NCBI RefSeq assembly: GCF_029029525.1
Contig: NZ_JAKJSC010000007.1
Location: forward strand, 104,739-168,738
From: Labilibaculum sp. DW002
Lineage (GTDB): Bacteria; Bacteroidota; Bacteroidia; Bacteroidales; Marinifilaceae
Direction: 5' to 3'
Length of the DNA stretch: 64,000 nt
Shown here: in pieces, positions 9,227-18,083 of the stretch
How the letters are laid out: every line of letters starts with the position of its first letter
Position numbering within the stretch: position 1 is the first letter of the stretch
Program-made: the position numbers and the translations under genes
The notes under the pieces: generated by a model
Told to the model about the DNA's origin: nothing
The model's input: only the letters and a program-made list of their open reading frames with translations
The model's database searches: none

Positions 9227-9259
9227 AAAAAAAGACATTATTTAATAGTGTCTTTTTTT
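9227..9259 (+). terminator. intrinsic terminator after the PspC gene
   Basis: An A-run plus GACATTA pairs with TAGTGTC plus a run of seven T, around a five-base loop. The A/T runs on both sides would let it work in both directions. Confidence 0.8.
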
Positions 9260-9490
9260 GTAGTATTTATTAATAGTAATCTTTAAGTACTTAATTTCTT
9301 TCTCTTTGTTACTCAGTGCCTCTGTGGTGATTGTTTTTAAGGTATTGTGTAGTCATTTCCTTGTGTTCTTGGTGATATCTTTCGTTTACCTTTGTGGTTA
9401 AATTTTTTCTCTGTGTTGCTCGATGCCCCCGTGGTGATTGTTTTTAATGGATCATGCAATTATTTCCTTTGAGTTTTTTGTGATAGTCCT

Positions 9491-9567
9491 AGAGGGATTT
9501 CATGTTTATAGCAGGTGAAGGTGATAGAAGATTTGACCCCGCTGGATTCTTATTTTTTTTCTCTGTG
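9491..9567 (+). repeat. 76-bp repeat unit, copy 2
   Basis: Matches 4558-4633 with only a few differences, including the phrases GTTTATAGCAGGTGAAGG and CCCGCTGG. Confidence 0.8.
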
Positions 9568-9597
9568 CCACTCCATGCCTCTGTGGCAAAAACTTTT

Positions 9598-9900
9598 GTT
9601 AGATTCTGACTATAAGTAAGCTGTGTATGTCAGATTCTGACTCGACTCTAGGCTTTGAATTTTAGATTTATATTGAGAATTGTCTTGTGTTTTTTGCTTT
9701 GTCCTCAAGTCGGACGGACTTTTACTTTTCCATTGATGAAAAGTAAACAAAAATCTAGGAGAGAGTCCTCGGTGACCCATTACGGATTAATGATGAAAAG
9801 AAATAATAGTATAGCTCGTTCCTCACTCTACAGAATTTCTTTTTTATCATCATTTTCACCTATGGGTTCCCCACCTGCGTTGCTCATTCCATAGTAGCTT
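9598..9900 (+). repeat. long direct repeat, copy B (uninterrupted)
   Basis: Same order of elements as 5041-5400: TTAGATTCTGAC and GTCAGATTCTGAC, GTCCTCAAGTCGGACGG, the perfect TTTACTTTTC hairpin at 9721-9747, TCGGTGACCCATTACGG, and CCTATGGGTTCCCCACC. Copies A and B flank the hybrid kinase and PspC genes. Confidence 0.8.
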
Positions 9901-10075
9901 GAATGGATAGTACAATTAATTTCCTTTTTTTCTCAGTGTTACTTTGTGCTCTCAGTGGTGATGATTTTTATCGTTTATAATTCTTGTGGTAGGTTATCGC
10001 TCTTTAATTGAGTTTTTTTCTTTGTGTTAGTTCGTGATATCTTTCGTTTACCTTGGTGGTTAAATTTTTTTATTA

Positions 10076-10969
10076 TTAGTTGTTCAGCACTTTCTTTCGG
10101 AGTTCGTTGGGTGATTTTCCGGTAAGTTGCTTGAATTTTTGGTTGAAGTAAACAATAGAGGTGTAGCCACATTCGTAGCCAATTTCTTTGATGGACATCT
10201 GTGTGTTGCAAATTAATTTCTGTGCCAAATTAATGCGCATGTAATTAAGGTAAACCGAGAAGGTAACATTGGTTTGTTTCTTAAAAAATCTGCAAAAAGA
10301 GGAGGGAGTCATGTTCAAGCGTTCCGCACAGGCCTTAATATCAATTTCCGATTTAAAATTCTGCATAATGTAATGGTGCACTTCTCTCATTTTATCAGAT
10401 TTGAAGCTAAATTCTCTGTTGGCATAATTGGTAGAGGCCAATTCTTCGAAATTGCTTAGCTGAATTTTATCCAAAACCCGTATGAGTGTCAACAGCTGCT
10501 CTATTGGTTTCTGATTTACCATTGCTAGAAGATCTGCTGCAATCTCTTCTTTTTGTGTGCCTCTTATTTTAATGCCTCTTTCGGCTTTTTGTAGAATTGT
10601 TCTTACCGATTGTAATTCAGGAATATCGATGAACTGCGTTCCAAAAACACTTTTACGAAACTGCACATAAATCGATTCACAAGTGTCCTCATTGTCTTTC
10701 TTTGTGAAATGTGGATCGGAAATCCAGGCATGAGGCAGGTTTGCTCCAAGTAAGACCAAATCTCCCTCGGTAAATTCTTCGAAATGATCTCCAACCATGC
10801 GAGTGCCATATCCTTTTGTAATGAGTAATAGCTCAAATTCAGGATGATAGTGCCAAGGCCTTGCGAAAAATGAATCTCTGTATTTTCCCACTTTAAAGGA
10901 TGATTTCTCAGCTACAGCAACATTTTCCAGCTCAACAGAAAGTAGTCTATTTTCTCTTTTTTCGTTCAT
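10076..10969 (-). CDS. AraC-family transcription regulator with N-terminal cupin
   Basis: A 297-residue one-component regulator. The N-terminal half is an AraC-type cupin (WHYHPEFELLLITKG, then LVLLGANLPHAWIS), which normally binds a sugar or other small ligand. Residues ~190-297 hold two helix-turn-helix units: IDIKACAERLNMTPSSFCRFFK and the conserved second unit IKEIGYECGYTSIVYFNQKFK, followed by TGKSPNELR. It is divergent from the methyltransferase, GH2 and corrinoid protein operon at 11068, with 98 bp between the starts. It most likely senses a sugar-related inducer for that operon. Its stop codon abuts repeat block 2. Confidence 0.93.
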   Translation of the reverse strand: MNEKRENRLLSVELENVAVAEKSSFKVGKYRDSFFARPWHYHPEFELLLITKGYGTRMVGDHFEEFTEGDLVLLGANLPHAWISDPHFTKKDNEDTCESIYVQFRKSVFGTQFIDIPELQSVRTILQKAERGIKIRGTQKEEIAADLLAMVNQKPIEQLLTLIRVLDKIQLSNFEELASTNYANREFSFKSDKMREVHHYIMQNFKSEIDIKACAERLNMTPSSFCRFFKKQTNVTFSVYLNYMRINLAQKLICNTQMSIKEIGYECGYTSIVYFNQKFKQLTGKSPNELRKKVLNN

Positions 10970-11012
10970 GATGACAATATAGCTAAACTATTGGCAAAAT
11001 AGAATAAATATT

Positions 11013-11036
11013 TACGCACTCGTTAGCGTAGATTTG
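11013..11036 (+). promoter_or_regulatory. candidate promoter and operator of the methyltransferase operon
   Basis: TAGATTTG at 11029-11036 fits the Bacteroidota TAnnTTTG box. It overlaps an inverted repeat with TACGC and GCGTA arms (11013-11030), a reasonable site for the divergent AraC protein. No good TTTG-type upstream box is seen at the expected distance, which would suit an activator-dependent promoter. Confidence 0.45.
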
Positions 11037-11067
11037 CTTGTACTAATAAACCCTAAAAATCAGAACA

Positions 11068-12072
11068 ATGACAAAAAGAGAAATCATTAAATGCGTATTG
11101 GATGGAAATAAACCTCCTTATGTGCCGTGGTCGTTTAAGTTTACCGAAGAACCAAAAGAAATGCTTCAGGCACATTATGGTGTTGAAGATTTAGATGTAC
11201 CTCTTGGAAATCATATTTTGAATTTGGGTAGCGACATTGGCTTTTTTGAGGAAGTAGGACCCGATTTGCATCAGGATGTTTTTGGCGTTGTTTGGGATCG
11301 TTCTATTGATAAAGATATAGGAATGCCAGTTGAGGTATTAATTAAGGAACCTTCAATGGAAGGTGTGGTTTTTCCAGATCCTCTTGATCCTCGCTTTTTT
11401 GCGAATATTGAGCCAGAAATTGAGAAAAAGCCAGATATGTTCCGGTTGTTTCAAATTGGTTTTAGTTTGTACGAACGTGCATGGACATTGAGAGGAATCG
11501 AAAATCTGTTAATGGATTTTATGATGTATCCTGATTTTGTACATGAATTATTTACAAAAATTGCTGATTACAACATTGCTCAAATGAAAAAAGCAATGGA
11601 GTATGATATTGATGCCATTTATTTTGGTGATGATTGGGGACAGCAAAGCGGTCTTATTTTTGGATATGATATGTGGAAAGAGTTCGTATATCCACAATTG
11701 AAAAGAATGTACAGCTACGCTCGCGAAAATGGTAAATATGTAATGATTCACTCTTGTGGTGATGTGGATGAATTGTTCCCTGATTTGGTAGAATTGGGCT
11801 TGAATAGTTTTAATCCTTTTCAGCCAGAGGTAATGGATATTTACACCATATTACCAGAATATCGTGGTCGTTTAGCATTTCACGGAGGGTTATCGATGCA
11901 GAAGATTCTTCCTTTTGGAACTGTTGAAGATGTTGAGAACGAATCCAAAAGATTACTTGAATTAGGTAAAGATGGTGGCTATATTTTCTCTCCATCTCAC
12001 TCGGTAGAAAGTGATACTTCAAAAGAGAATATTATGAAGTTTATTGAAATGGCACAAGCTCAGTTGAAATAA
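11068..12072 (+). CDS. uroporphyrinogen-decarboxylase-family protein, probable corrinoid methyltransferase
   Basis: This 334-residue TIM-barrel protein belongs to the URO-D superfamily (MtaA/CmuA-like side rather than HemE). It begins MTKREIIKCVLDGNKPPYVPW, has IDAIYFGDDWGQQSG in the middle, then VMIHSCGDVDELFPDL, LNSFNPFQPEVMD, FHGGLSMQKILPFGT, and a closing GGYIFSPSHSVESDTSKEN. His and Cys of HSCGDV match the zinc-ligand position of corrinoid methyltransferases. The third ligand, normally Cys, appears replaced in the SPSHS segment. Members of this family move methyl groups between a substrate or tetrahydrofolate and a corrinoid protein. The corrinoid protein two genes downstream (14658) supports that role over haem synthesis. 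Confidence 0.85.
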   Translation: MTKREIIKCVLDGNKPPYVPWSFKFTEEPKEMLQAHYGVEDLDVPLGNHILNLGSDIGFFEEVGPDLHQDVFGVVWDRSIDKDIGMPVEVLIKEPSMEGVVFPDPLDPRFFANIEPEIEKKPDMFRLFQIGFSLYERAWTLRGIENLLMDFMMYPDFVHELFTKIADYNIAQMKKAMEYDIDAIYFGDDWGQQSGLIFGYDMWKEFVYPQLKRMYSYARENGKYVMIHSCGDVDELFPDLVELGLNSFNPFQPEVMDIYTILPEYRGRLAFHGGLSMQKILPFGTVEDVENESKRLLELGKDGGYIFSPSHSVESDTSKENIMKFIEMAQAQLK

Positions 12073-12090
12073 GAGATAGAATGAAATAAT

Positions 12091-12141
12091 CCTAAGAATT
12101 TAATTGTCTATTGGTAAAGGTATGACGATTAAGTTCTTAGG
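12091..12141 (+). repeat. long-armed hairpin between methyltransferase and GH2 genes
   Basis: Arms CCTAAGAATTTAAT and ATTAAGTTCTTAGG pair over 14 bases with one G-T wobble, around a 23-base loop. There is no T-tract, so it looks like an mRNA stability or processing element inside the operon rather than a terminator. Confidence 0.55.
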
Positions 12142-12178
12142 TATAACTCAATATCAGTAATAAGAAAATTACCTGTAG

Positions 12179-14653
12179 ATGAAAAAAATAAGCCTCGTTC
12201 TTGTTTGCTTTTTTATAATTGTTTCCTCGCTTAAAGCGGATAATGTAAGAAGTGTAAAAGACTTTAATTTTGATTGGAAATTTAATTTAGGTGATACGCC
12301 AAAGGCAAAGTCAACTGATTTTAATGATCAGGATTGGAGAGAATTGAAATTACCGCACGATTGGAGTATAGAACAGTCTTATACCACAGAAAATACTGCT
12401 GGTTCTACCGGATTTCTTCCAACAGGAATTGGTTGGTATCGAAAAACATTCAGCATCGATGCAAGTCAGCAAAACAAATTGTTTCACATCGAATTCGATG
12501 GTATTTTTAGCAATGCCGAAGTATGGATCAACGGGCATTATTTAGGCAAAAGACCTTATGGTTACAGCGCTTTTACCTACGAGTTGACCAAGTATTTAAA
12601 CTTTGGAGGAGAGAATGTGATTGCTGTAAAAGCAGACAACGCCAATTATGCCAATTCTCGTTGGTATACAGGTTCGGGTATCTACCGAAATGTACGATTG
12701 GTAAGTACATCGAAAATTTATGTGCCACAGTTCGGAGCTTGGGTAGAAACACCACAGGTAAGCCAAAAACAGGCCAAAGTAAAAGTAAGTTCGATTGTAA
12801 AAAATACTTTTGGCAAAGCCCAAAAGCTAAAATTGAAAGTAGCCATTAAAGACAAATCAGGTAAACTGATTGCAAGTGGTTCAAAGAAATTAACGGTTGC
12901 AGCTGTTGATACTTCATCAATTAGCTTGACAATTGCCAATCCTGAGCTTTGGAATTTAGAGCAAACCAATCAGTATACAGCAGAGGTGCAGGTGTTTGCA
13001 GGCAAAGAGCTAAAAGATAAATACGATGTAGATTTTGGAATTCGTAGTGTCCGTTTCGATGCGAACAAAGGATTCTTTTTAAATGAGAAGAACATCAAGT
13101 TAAAAGGAGTTTGCTTGCATCACGATGCAGGAGCTGTTGGTGGTATCTTTATCCGTGACGTATGGAAACGAAGACTTGAAAACCTAAAAGACATCGGCGT
13201 TAATGCCATTCGCATGTCTCATAATCCTGCAGATCCTGGCTTGCTAAAATTGTGCGACGAAATGGGTTTTGTGGTAATTAACGAAGCATTGGATGAGTGG
13301 CGACGCAATAAAAACAAGTGGATTACCAGTCGTTTTGCAAAAGACATGCGTCCAGAATTGATCACCGGCTACGGCGATATTTATGAGGAATGGGCAGAGC
13401 GCGATGTGAAAGACATGGTTCGTAACTCTCGAAATCATCCATCCATTATTATGTGGAGCATGGGGAACGAAATAGAATGGACTTATTCCTATTACTATAA
13501 AATGGAGAAAAGCAATCAGGGCTTGGGAAATCAGGTGTTGATGGAAGAAACCGGAGACGGTAAAGATGAGTTGAAAGAAACAGCCGAAGAAATTGAGAAA
13601 TGGATTAAAGAAATAGATCCAAATCGTTTGGTAACAACAGGTGGTGTATTGCCAAGAGCAGGAAACATTACGGGTTATTTTGATGTGCCAGATGTAATGG
13701 GTTACAACTACAGAGCCGACGATTACGATACCGATCACAAGAATTATCCGAATAGAATAATTTATGGTTCGGAAAATTGGGGAACCTACCAGGAGTGGAA
13801 AGACGCAGTAGATCGCGAGTTTATTTCAGGGATTTTTATTTGGACAGGTATTGCCTATTTGGGTGAATCGGGACCTTATCCCTGGAAAGGTTTAGATATT
13901 TCTTTACTTGATTTTTGTGGCTACTACACACCTAGAGGACATTTCTTTAAAACACTTTGGAGTGATAAACCATATACTTATTTGGCAACCAAGCATGCTA
14001 AAAAAGCACAATGGATTCAAAAAGGAGACAAGTGGATTGATAACCGTGTTACAGGTTGGTTAGACAAATGGTTGTTTGAAGATGTAGAGCAAACTTGGAA
14101 TTACGAAACTGGCGATTCGGTATTTGTAGAGGTGTATTCGAATGCACCGCAAGTAGAACTGTTTATCAATCAGAAGAGCTATGGTGTAAAAAATCCTGAT
14201 GATTTTGAGGATCACATTGTAAAATACCTTGTGCCTTATGCCGAAGGAGAAATTAAAGCTGTTGGCTTAAACGAATCGAAAAAGGAGAGTGAGTACCAAA
14301 TAAAAACAGCGAAGTGGGTTTCGAAATTAGTCCTGAAAGCCGACAGAACAGATATGAAAGCCAATGGTTACGATGTGGTTCATGTACAAGCTTACATACA
14401 AACAAAATCTGGCGAACTGGTTCCCGATAAAGAGATGCAAATCGAGTTTGATGTTGAAGGAGAAGGCGTAAATATTGGTGTTGACAATGGTTGGGATCGA
14501 AATGTACAAAAGCACAAATCGAATTATATTGTTACCCACAAGGGACGAGCGATGTTGTTGGTTCAAAGTACACGCAAGGCTGGAGCTATAAAAATATCAG
14601 CACGTGCGGGAGAAATGAAATCGAATCAGATCGAAATAAAAACAGAATTATAG
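12179..14653 (+). CDS. glycoside hydrolase family 2 (beta-galactosidase type), secreted
   Basis: This 824-residue exported enzyme has a ~20-residue signal peptide. The GH2 sugar-binding domain holds WRELKLPHDWSIE and GIGWYRKTF. The immunoglobulin-like domain and TIM barrel follow (LKGVCLHHDAGAVGG, IRMSHNPADP). The expected acid/base is Glu431 in MWSMGNEIEW and the nucleophile Glu532 in IIYGSENWGTY. The C-terminal third is typical of Bacteroidota GH2 enzymes with DUF4982 and Ig-like domains. Related enzymes include beta-galactosidases and exo-enzymes on algal galactans, so the substrate is open. It sits between a methyltransferase and its corrinoid partner and ends 4 bases before the latter, so the three are probably one operon. 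Confidence 0.93.
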   Translation: MKKISLVLVCFFIIVSSLKADNVRSVKDFNFDWKFNLGDTPKAKSTDFNDQDWRELKLPHDWSIEQSYTTENTAGSTGFLPTGIGWYRKTFSIDASQQNKLFHIEFDGIFSNAEVWINGHYLGKRPYGYSAFTYELTKYLNFGGENVIAVKADNANYANSRWYTGSGIYRNVRLVSTSKIYVPQFGAWVETPQVSQKQAKVKVSSIVKNTFGKAQKLKLKVAIKDKSGKLIASGSKKLTVAAVDTSSISLTIANPELWNLEQTNQYTAEVQVFAGKELKDKYDVDFGIRSVRFDANKGFFLNEKNIKLKGVCLHHDAGAVGGIFIRDVWKRRLENLKDIGVNAIRMSHNPADPGLLKLCDEMGFVVINEALDEWRRNKNKWITSRFAKDMRPELITGYGDIYEEWAERDVKDMVRNSRNHPSIIMWSMGNEIEWTYSYYYKMEKSNQGLGNQVLMEETGDGKDELKETAEEIEKWIKEIDPNRLVTTGGVLPRAGNITGYFDVPDVMGYNYRADDYDTDHKNYPNRIIYGSENWGTYQEWKDAVDREFISGIFIWTGIAYLGESGPYPWKGLDISLLDFCGYYTPRGHFFKTLWSDKPYTYLATKHAKKAQWIQKGDKWIDNRVTGWLDKWLFEDVEQTWNYETGDSVFVEVYSNAPQVELFINQKSYGVKNPDDFEDHIVKYLVPYAEGEIKAVGLNESKKESEYQIKTAKWVSKLVLKADRTDMKANGYDVVHVQAYIQTKSGELVPDKEMQIEFDVEGEGVNIGVDNGWDRNVQKHKSNYIVTHKGRAMLLVQSTRKAGAIKISARAGEMKSNQIEIKTEL

Positions 14654-14657
14654 CCAA

Positions 14658-15353
14658 ATGCCAAATGCCAAAAATTCGACTAAAATGAGCGAACTATTGA
14701 ATCAAATTGCAGCTTGTATTGTATCGGGTAAAATCAACCGGAATTCAGCTTATCCACCAGCCATGAAAAATCAGGATGGTGCAGATGAACTCTGCAAAAA
14801 AGCGCTTGATCAAGGAATCGCTGCTGGAGAAATTCTAGAGAAAGCCTTGATGCTTGGAATGGAAAAGGTTGGTATTAAATTTCGTGAGAACAAGATTTTT
14901 GTTCCTCAGGTTTTAATGAGTGCCAAAGCAATGAGTGCGGCAATGAATCATTTAAAACCCTATTTCTGTAAGGGAAATGCCAACCGTAAAGGAGTGTTGA
15001 TTATAGGAACAGTGGAAGGCGATTTACATGATGTTGGAAAGAATTTGGTGGCGACTATAGTAGAAGGAAATGGATATGAAGTGGTCGATTTGGGAACAGA
15101 TGTAAATGCTGAAATGTTTCTTGAAGCTGCCGAGAAATATCCTGGTAGTATCATTGGATTATCAGCATTGTTAACCACAACTATGGAGAACATGCAGAAC
15201 ATTGTAAAATCGATAAAAAGTAGCAATGCAGCCTTGAAAGTATGTGTTGGAGGTGCGCCTGTTAATCAAGATTTTTGTGAAGAGATTGGTGCCGACAGCT
15301 ATAATTCCGATCCACAAGGAATGGTAGAATACCTAAATTCACTTGCTTCATAG
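14658..15353 (+). CDS. corrinoid (B12-binding) protein of a methyltransferase system
   Basis: A 231-residue protein with the two-domain layout of MtaC/MtbC/MttC and the B12 part of MetH. An N-terminal helical cap (ALDQGIAAGEILEKALMLGMEKVGIKF, FVPQVLMSAKAM) is followed by a Rossmann-like cobalamin domain with EGDLHDVGKN, where His124 is the lower cobalt ligand of the DxHxxG motif. The later LSALLTTTMENM and VCVGGAPVNQDF segments are the expected SxL and GG motifs. The start at 14658 lies 4 bases after the GH2 stop; ATG at 14685 (MSELLNQIAAC) is an equally good start and would give His115. It probably carries methyl groups for the URO-D protein at 11068. No reductive activator or second methyltransferase is in the window. 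Confidence 0.9.
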   Translation: MPNAKNSTKMSELLNQIAACIVSGKINRNSAYPPAMKNQDGADELCKKALDQGIAAGEILEKALMLGMEKVGIKFRENKIFVPQVLMSAKAMSAAMNHLKPYFCKGNANRKGVLIIGTVEGDLHDVGKNLVATIVEGNGYEVVDLGTDVNAEMFLEAAEKYPGSIIGLSALLTTTMENMQNIVKSIKSSNAALKVCVGGAPVNQDFCEEIGADSYNSDPQGMVEYLNSLAS

Positions 15354-15407
15354 AGAATTAATAGGCTTGATGCTTTTGACAATAAATTAGGACTGAAGAA
15401 ATAAAAG

Positions 15408-15445
15408 AAAGGATCTTGAACTACGCAAGATCCTTTTCTGTTTTT
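15408..15445. terminator. bidirectional terminator between convergent genes
   Basis: An 11-base perfect stem (AAAGGATCTTG / CAAGATCCTTT) with a 7-base loop is followed by TCTGTTTTTG. It lies between the corrinoid protein gene and the convergent membrane protein gene. Confidence 0.85.
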
Positions 15446-15463
15446 GTAATTTTTACGCTAGTA

Positions 15464-15793
15464 TTAGGCACTTTGTTGAGCCTTTGTTTTTTCCTGAATT
15501 AGCAGTAGCAATCCAATTGCAAATAGAATGGAACCAATAAACGATATCGGAGTAGAGATCATCAAGAAATCAATAGTTCTAGAATACATATCCATGTTGG
15601 CCTGTTGCATTAAAATGGGAACTGCAATGCTATTAAATAGAAACGCCAATAGGTTTGTGATTGCTCCAATTAGCAGTAATATTCCACTTGCACTTTTCCT
15701 ATGGTTTAAATTGATGAAGCAGGCTACAATAATTATTATTTGAGGAATTAAAAATAACAAATTCGGTATTATACTTATTAATGAGCTTTCCAT
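15464..15793 (-). CDS. small integral membrane protein, unknown
   Basis: A 109-residue protein that is mostly three hydrophobic helices (about 9-28, 37-60 and 78-101) with short polar ends. No family motif is recognised. It is the last gene of a one-directional run of small membrane proteins (18776 down to 15464). The run looks like a local operon or tandem cluster, but no shared function can be read from it. Confidence 0.65.
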   Translation of the reverse strand: MESSLISIIPNLLFLIPQIIIIVACFINLNHRKSASGILLLIGAITNLLAFLFNSIAVPILMQQANMDMYSRTIDFLMISTPISFIGSILFAIGLLLLIQEKTKAQQSA

Positions 15794-15858
15794 TTTTAGA
15801 ATTGTTCGTTATTGATTTGTAATTATTGGTTTTCTATGATTATTATTCATTCTTGCAC

Positions 15859-16224
15859 TTAGAAATCGTATTTGTCAAACTCAATATACTCTACACCATT
15901 ATTTGTGAAAGTGATTTCCAAGTACCTGATTTGTTCAGATCCAGAATCATCTGTTGTATCCACTTTTCTGAAATAACTTTCATCCGTTTTTGAAAATAAG
16001 CTAAAGCCTGATGTATAAAAAGTAAAGAAGGGCATAAGAGGTACGGCATACTTTAATTTCTCAGTAGTATTTAATTTAGATATGTCAACAACTTCGATTT
16101 CCTGATCGGAGTAATATTCATCAATTAACCTGTCTATAGCCTGTAAGCTCTGAATTTTTGTGTAAAGCATATAAAGTAAAAATGCACATACTGTTAGGAT
16201 AAACAGAATTCCGATAATGTCCAT
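15859..16224 (-). CDS. single-pass membrane protein, unknown
   Basis: A 121-residue protein with an N-terminal transmembrane helix (about 3-22) followed by a soluble domain rich in Asp, Glu and Tyr. This domain ends in the strand-like NGVEYIEFDKYDF. No family is recognised. The domain would face the outside or periplasm if the helix is a signal anchor. It lies between the RDD-family gene and another small membrane protein on the same strand. Confidence 0.6.
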   Translation of the reverse strand: MDIIGILFILTVCAFLLYMLYTKIQSLQAIDRLIDEYYSDQEIEVVDISKLNTTEKLKYAVPLMPFFTFYTSGFSLFSKTDESYFRKVDTTDDSGSEQIRYLEITFTNNGVEYIEFDKYDF

Positions 16225-16307
16225 TGCTTTTCGAATTGTAAGGGGTTAATATTGTTTTCTGTTTCTTAATAGATTTCTTACCTGTTTACTTACACAATAA
16301 ATGAATA

Positions 16308-17069
16308 TTAATTATTCATTTCAATTAATTCCCAATCATGGTTTGGTTCCTTTGTTAGGTGCGCACTAACACATACATCCTTATCATTTCCTTTAACTGT
16401 AATTTCAAGTTGCGCATCGCCAAAGCCGTTTGTAATGTTAATGTTTCCAGTTGGAATCATTCCATAGCCTGTTATTCCTCCAGTTTCACTTCGTATTTCT
16501 TCGTTTAACTCAATATTCTGTATGGTTATTTTGTAAGCGCTTGAACTTTTAATCGCAGAACTAACAAAGAGGGTAATGAAAAGAAAGAAAGAGATTCCAA
16601 TGCCCGATAAAATTAAGATCTTTGGAAGTAGTAAATGCTTGTTTGGGTTTCTGACTACGATGGTATCTGCAGCTAGATCTCCTAGTCTTTTTTTAGATTT
16701 GCTTATAGCCAATACAATAAATTCTACAAACCAAAAAACAAGTAATAAATTCCGAAGTATTAAGCGCCAAAAAGAAGGTGTATTGTTTGGATCAATAGCA
16801 TCTCGAACCATTATGCCCATAATCAATCTGCCTGCACTGATTCCCTTAACTGAATCTTTAGTAAGATACAAGAGAATTAGGGGAAGCATTGCATACATTA
16901 TTGTACCTCCAATTTTAACCATATTTCCTTCGTCCATAAAATTAGGACCAAGAGCTAAAAATATAATTGAAGTCATTAAAAATGAGAGTAAGAAATGATC
17001 AATTAAAAAGGCTGCAATACGTCTTTTTCGACTTGATAGCTCTAGTTTGTTTTCTACTATTTCGTTCAT
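16308..17069 (-). CDS. RDD-family membrane protein
   Basis: A 253-residue protein whose first ~170 residues are an RDD domain: RRIAAFLIDHFLLSFLM with the leading Arg and Asp, then KGISAGRLIMGIMVRD and KRLGDLAADTIVV. Predicted helices are near 18-37, 50-67, 105-125 and 148-170. The C-terminal ~80 residues are a beta-rich domain (IQNIELNEEIRSETGG, GDAQLEITVKGND) of unknown function. RDD proteins are often annotated as transporters, and a few act in sodium or proton exchange; the name should not be read as proof of transport. The gene runs with the hypothetical membrane proteins on both sides. Confidence 0.8.
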   Translation of the reverse strand: MNEIVENKLELSSRKRRIAAFLIDHFLLSFLMTSIIFLALGPNFMDEGNMVKIGGTIMYAMLPLILLYLTKDSVKGISAGRLIMGIMVRDAIDPNNTPSFWRLILRNLLLVFWFVEFIVLAISKSKKRLGDLAADTIVVRNPNKHLLLPKILILSGIGISFFLFITLFVSSAIKSSSAYKITIQNIELNEEIRSETGGITGYGMIPTGNINITNGFGDAQLEITVKGNDKDVCVSAHLTKEPNHDWELIEMNN

Positions 17070-17097
17070 AATTGGACTTTGTTTTTTGGGTTTTCAG

Positions 17098-17940
17098 TTA
17101 TTGTTTTTTGATACTTCCTTCTAGTTTCTTTTGTAGCTGAGAGTGGATTTCTTTGCTTATAATCTCCGAAAGTTCACCAGATTTATAATTGAATAATCGC
17201 AATGTTTTAGGCTCTTTTGAAGATTTGTATTTGCCATCCTCATTGTAATCAATGCCAAATTGAATCAAAATATTTTTGCTCTCATGTACAAATTTATAAG
17301 CTATTATATCTGCATTTTTGATACCAACCTCCTTTAGCTTTTGCTCTGATATCGAGTACATATATAGTTTTTTTAGGTCGTTGGCATTAATAAGTCCATC
17401 CTTATACGAATCTGAAGTGGCCGCTGTAAAGACAATAAAAACATCATCATTAAAATACTTCGTGTCAAGTTTTTCGAAATTTATTCTATCCTCAAAAAGC
17501 TTGTTTAGGTTCCCATTTTTCGCATCGTAAATTAAGAGGTTGTTGTACGAACCGTAATAACTTCTCTTTCGGTATTTCTTTCCAGAACTAAAACTTCCCT
17601 CGTGCACATCAAGTAGGCCTAAAACGGCATCATCTTCTATGCCTTCTGGATTATTCAATGTTTTTTGTGATACAGGAATCATGTAAATCAGATTAAGTGT
17701 ATCAACAAGTTGTGGAATTTGATAGGAAATAATTTGCTGTCTTTTATTTTTCTTTTGAAGCAGCTCAATTTTCTCATCAGATAAAATGCCATCCTGACCG
17801 CTATTTCTAAAACTCGAAGCTATTTCCAATCCAACAAAATACAGTATTGAAATTAAACCAAATAAGGCCATAAGAGCTACAATTGTGCCCAAAACAGCAA
17901 GTAGTTTTTGATTGTATTTTTTGACTTTCTCGATGTTCAT
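17098..17940 (-). CDS. membrane-anchored protein, unknown
   Basis: A 280-residue protein with one transmembrane helix at about 15-38 and a large extracytoplasmic domain. The domain includes a basic stretch after SGKKYRKRSY, an Asp-rich YNEDGKYKSSKEPK and a closing KLEGSIKKQ. It has the DxNxDG-like DYNEDGKY and FTAATSDSYKDGLIN segments, which recall calcium-loop or dockerin-like turns, but this is weak. No family is recognised. It starts 28 bases before the RDD-family gene on the same strand, so the two are probably co-transcribed. Confidence 0.65.
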   Translation of the reverse strand: MNIEKVKKYNQKLLAVLGTIVALMALFGLISILYFVGLEIASSFRNSGQDGILSDEKIELLQKKNKRQQIISYQIPQLVDTLNLIYMIPVSQKTLNNPEGIEDDAVLGLLDVHEGSFSSGKKYRKRSYYGSYNNLLIYDAKNGNLNKLFEDRINFEKLDTKYFNDDVFIVFTAATSDSYKDGLINANDLKKLYMYSISEQKLKEVGIKNADIIAYKFVHESKNILIQFGIDYNEDGKYKSSKEPKTLRLFNYKSGELSEIISKEIHSQLQKKLEGSIKKQ

Positions 17941-18083
17941 AGGATATTGGGTTTTATTGAAGTTTCGATTTGTATGTGGCTTGCTTGTCTGAACTTATAG
18001 ACTCTGGTTTGTAACGAATTTATCGGCACGAACCATTCCAAGCTAATATTTCATTAGCTTGGAATAATGTTTTCACTTCCCAG

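Larger units (their letters stand above)
9290..10075 (+). repeat. repeat block 2: interspersed non-coding repeats
   Basis: About 790 bp with no gene, built from the same units as block 1 in the same orientation. It holds CTCTTTGTTACTCAGTGCC and CTCTGTGGTG phrases, the 76-bp unit at 9491-9567, long repeat copy B at 9598-9900, and a final TTTACCTTGGTGGTTAAA. It ends against the stop codon of the AraC gene at 10076. Confidence 0.8.

Noticed and set aside
13244..13738. 164-residue frame on the minus strand
   Set aside because: It lies wholly antisense to the catalytic domain of the GH2 gene, whose motifs are intact, and its Cys/Phe/His-rich product looks like a reversed-codon shadow.
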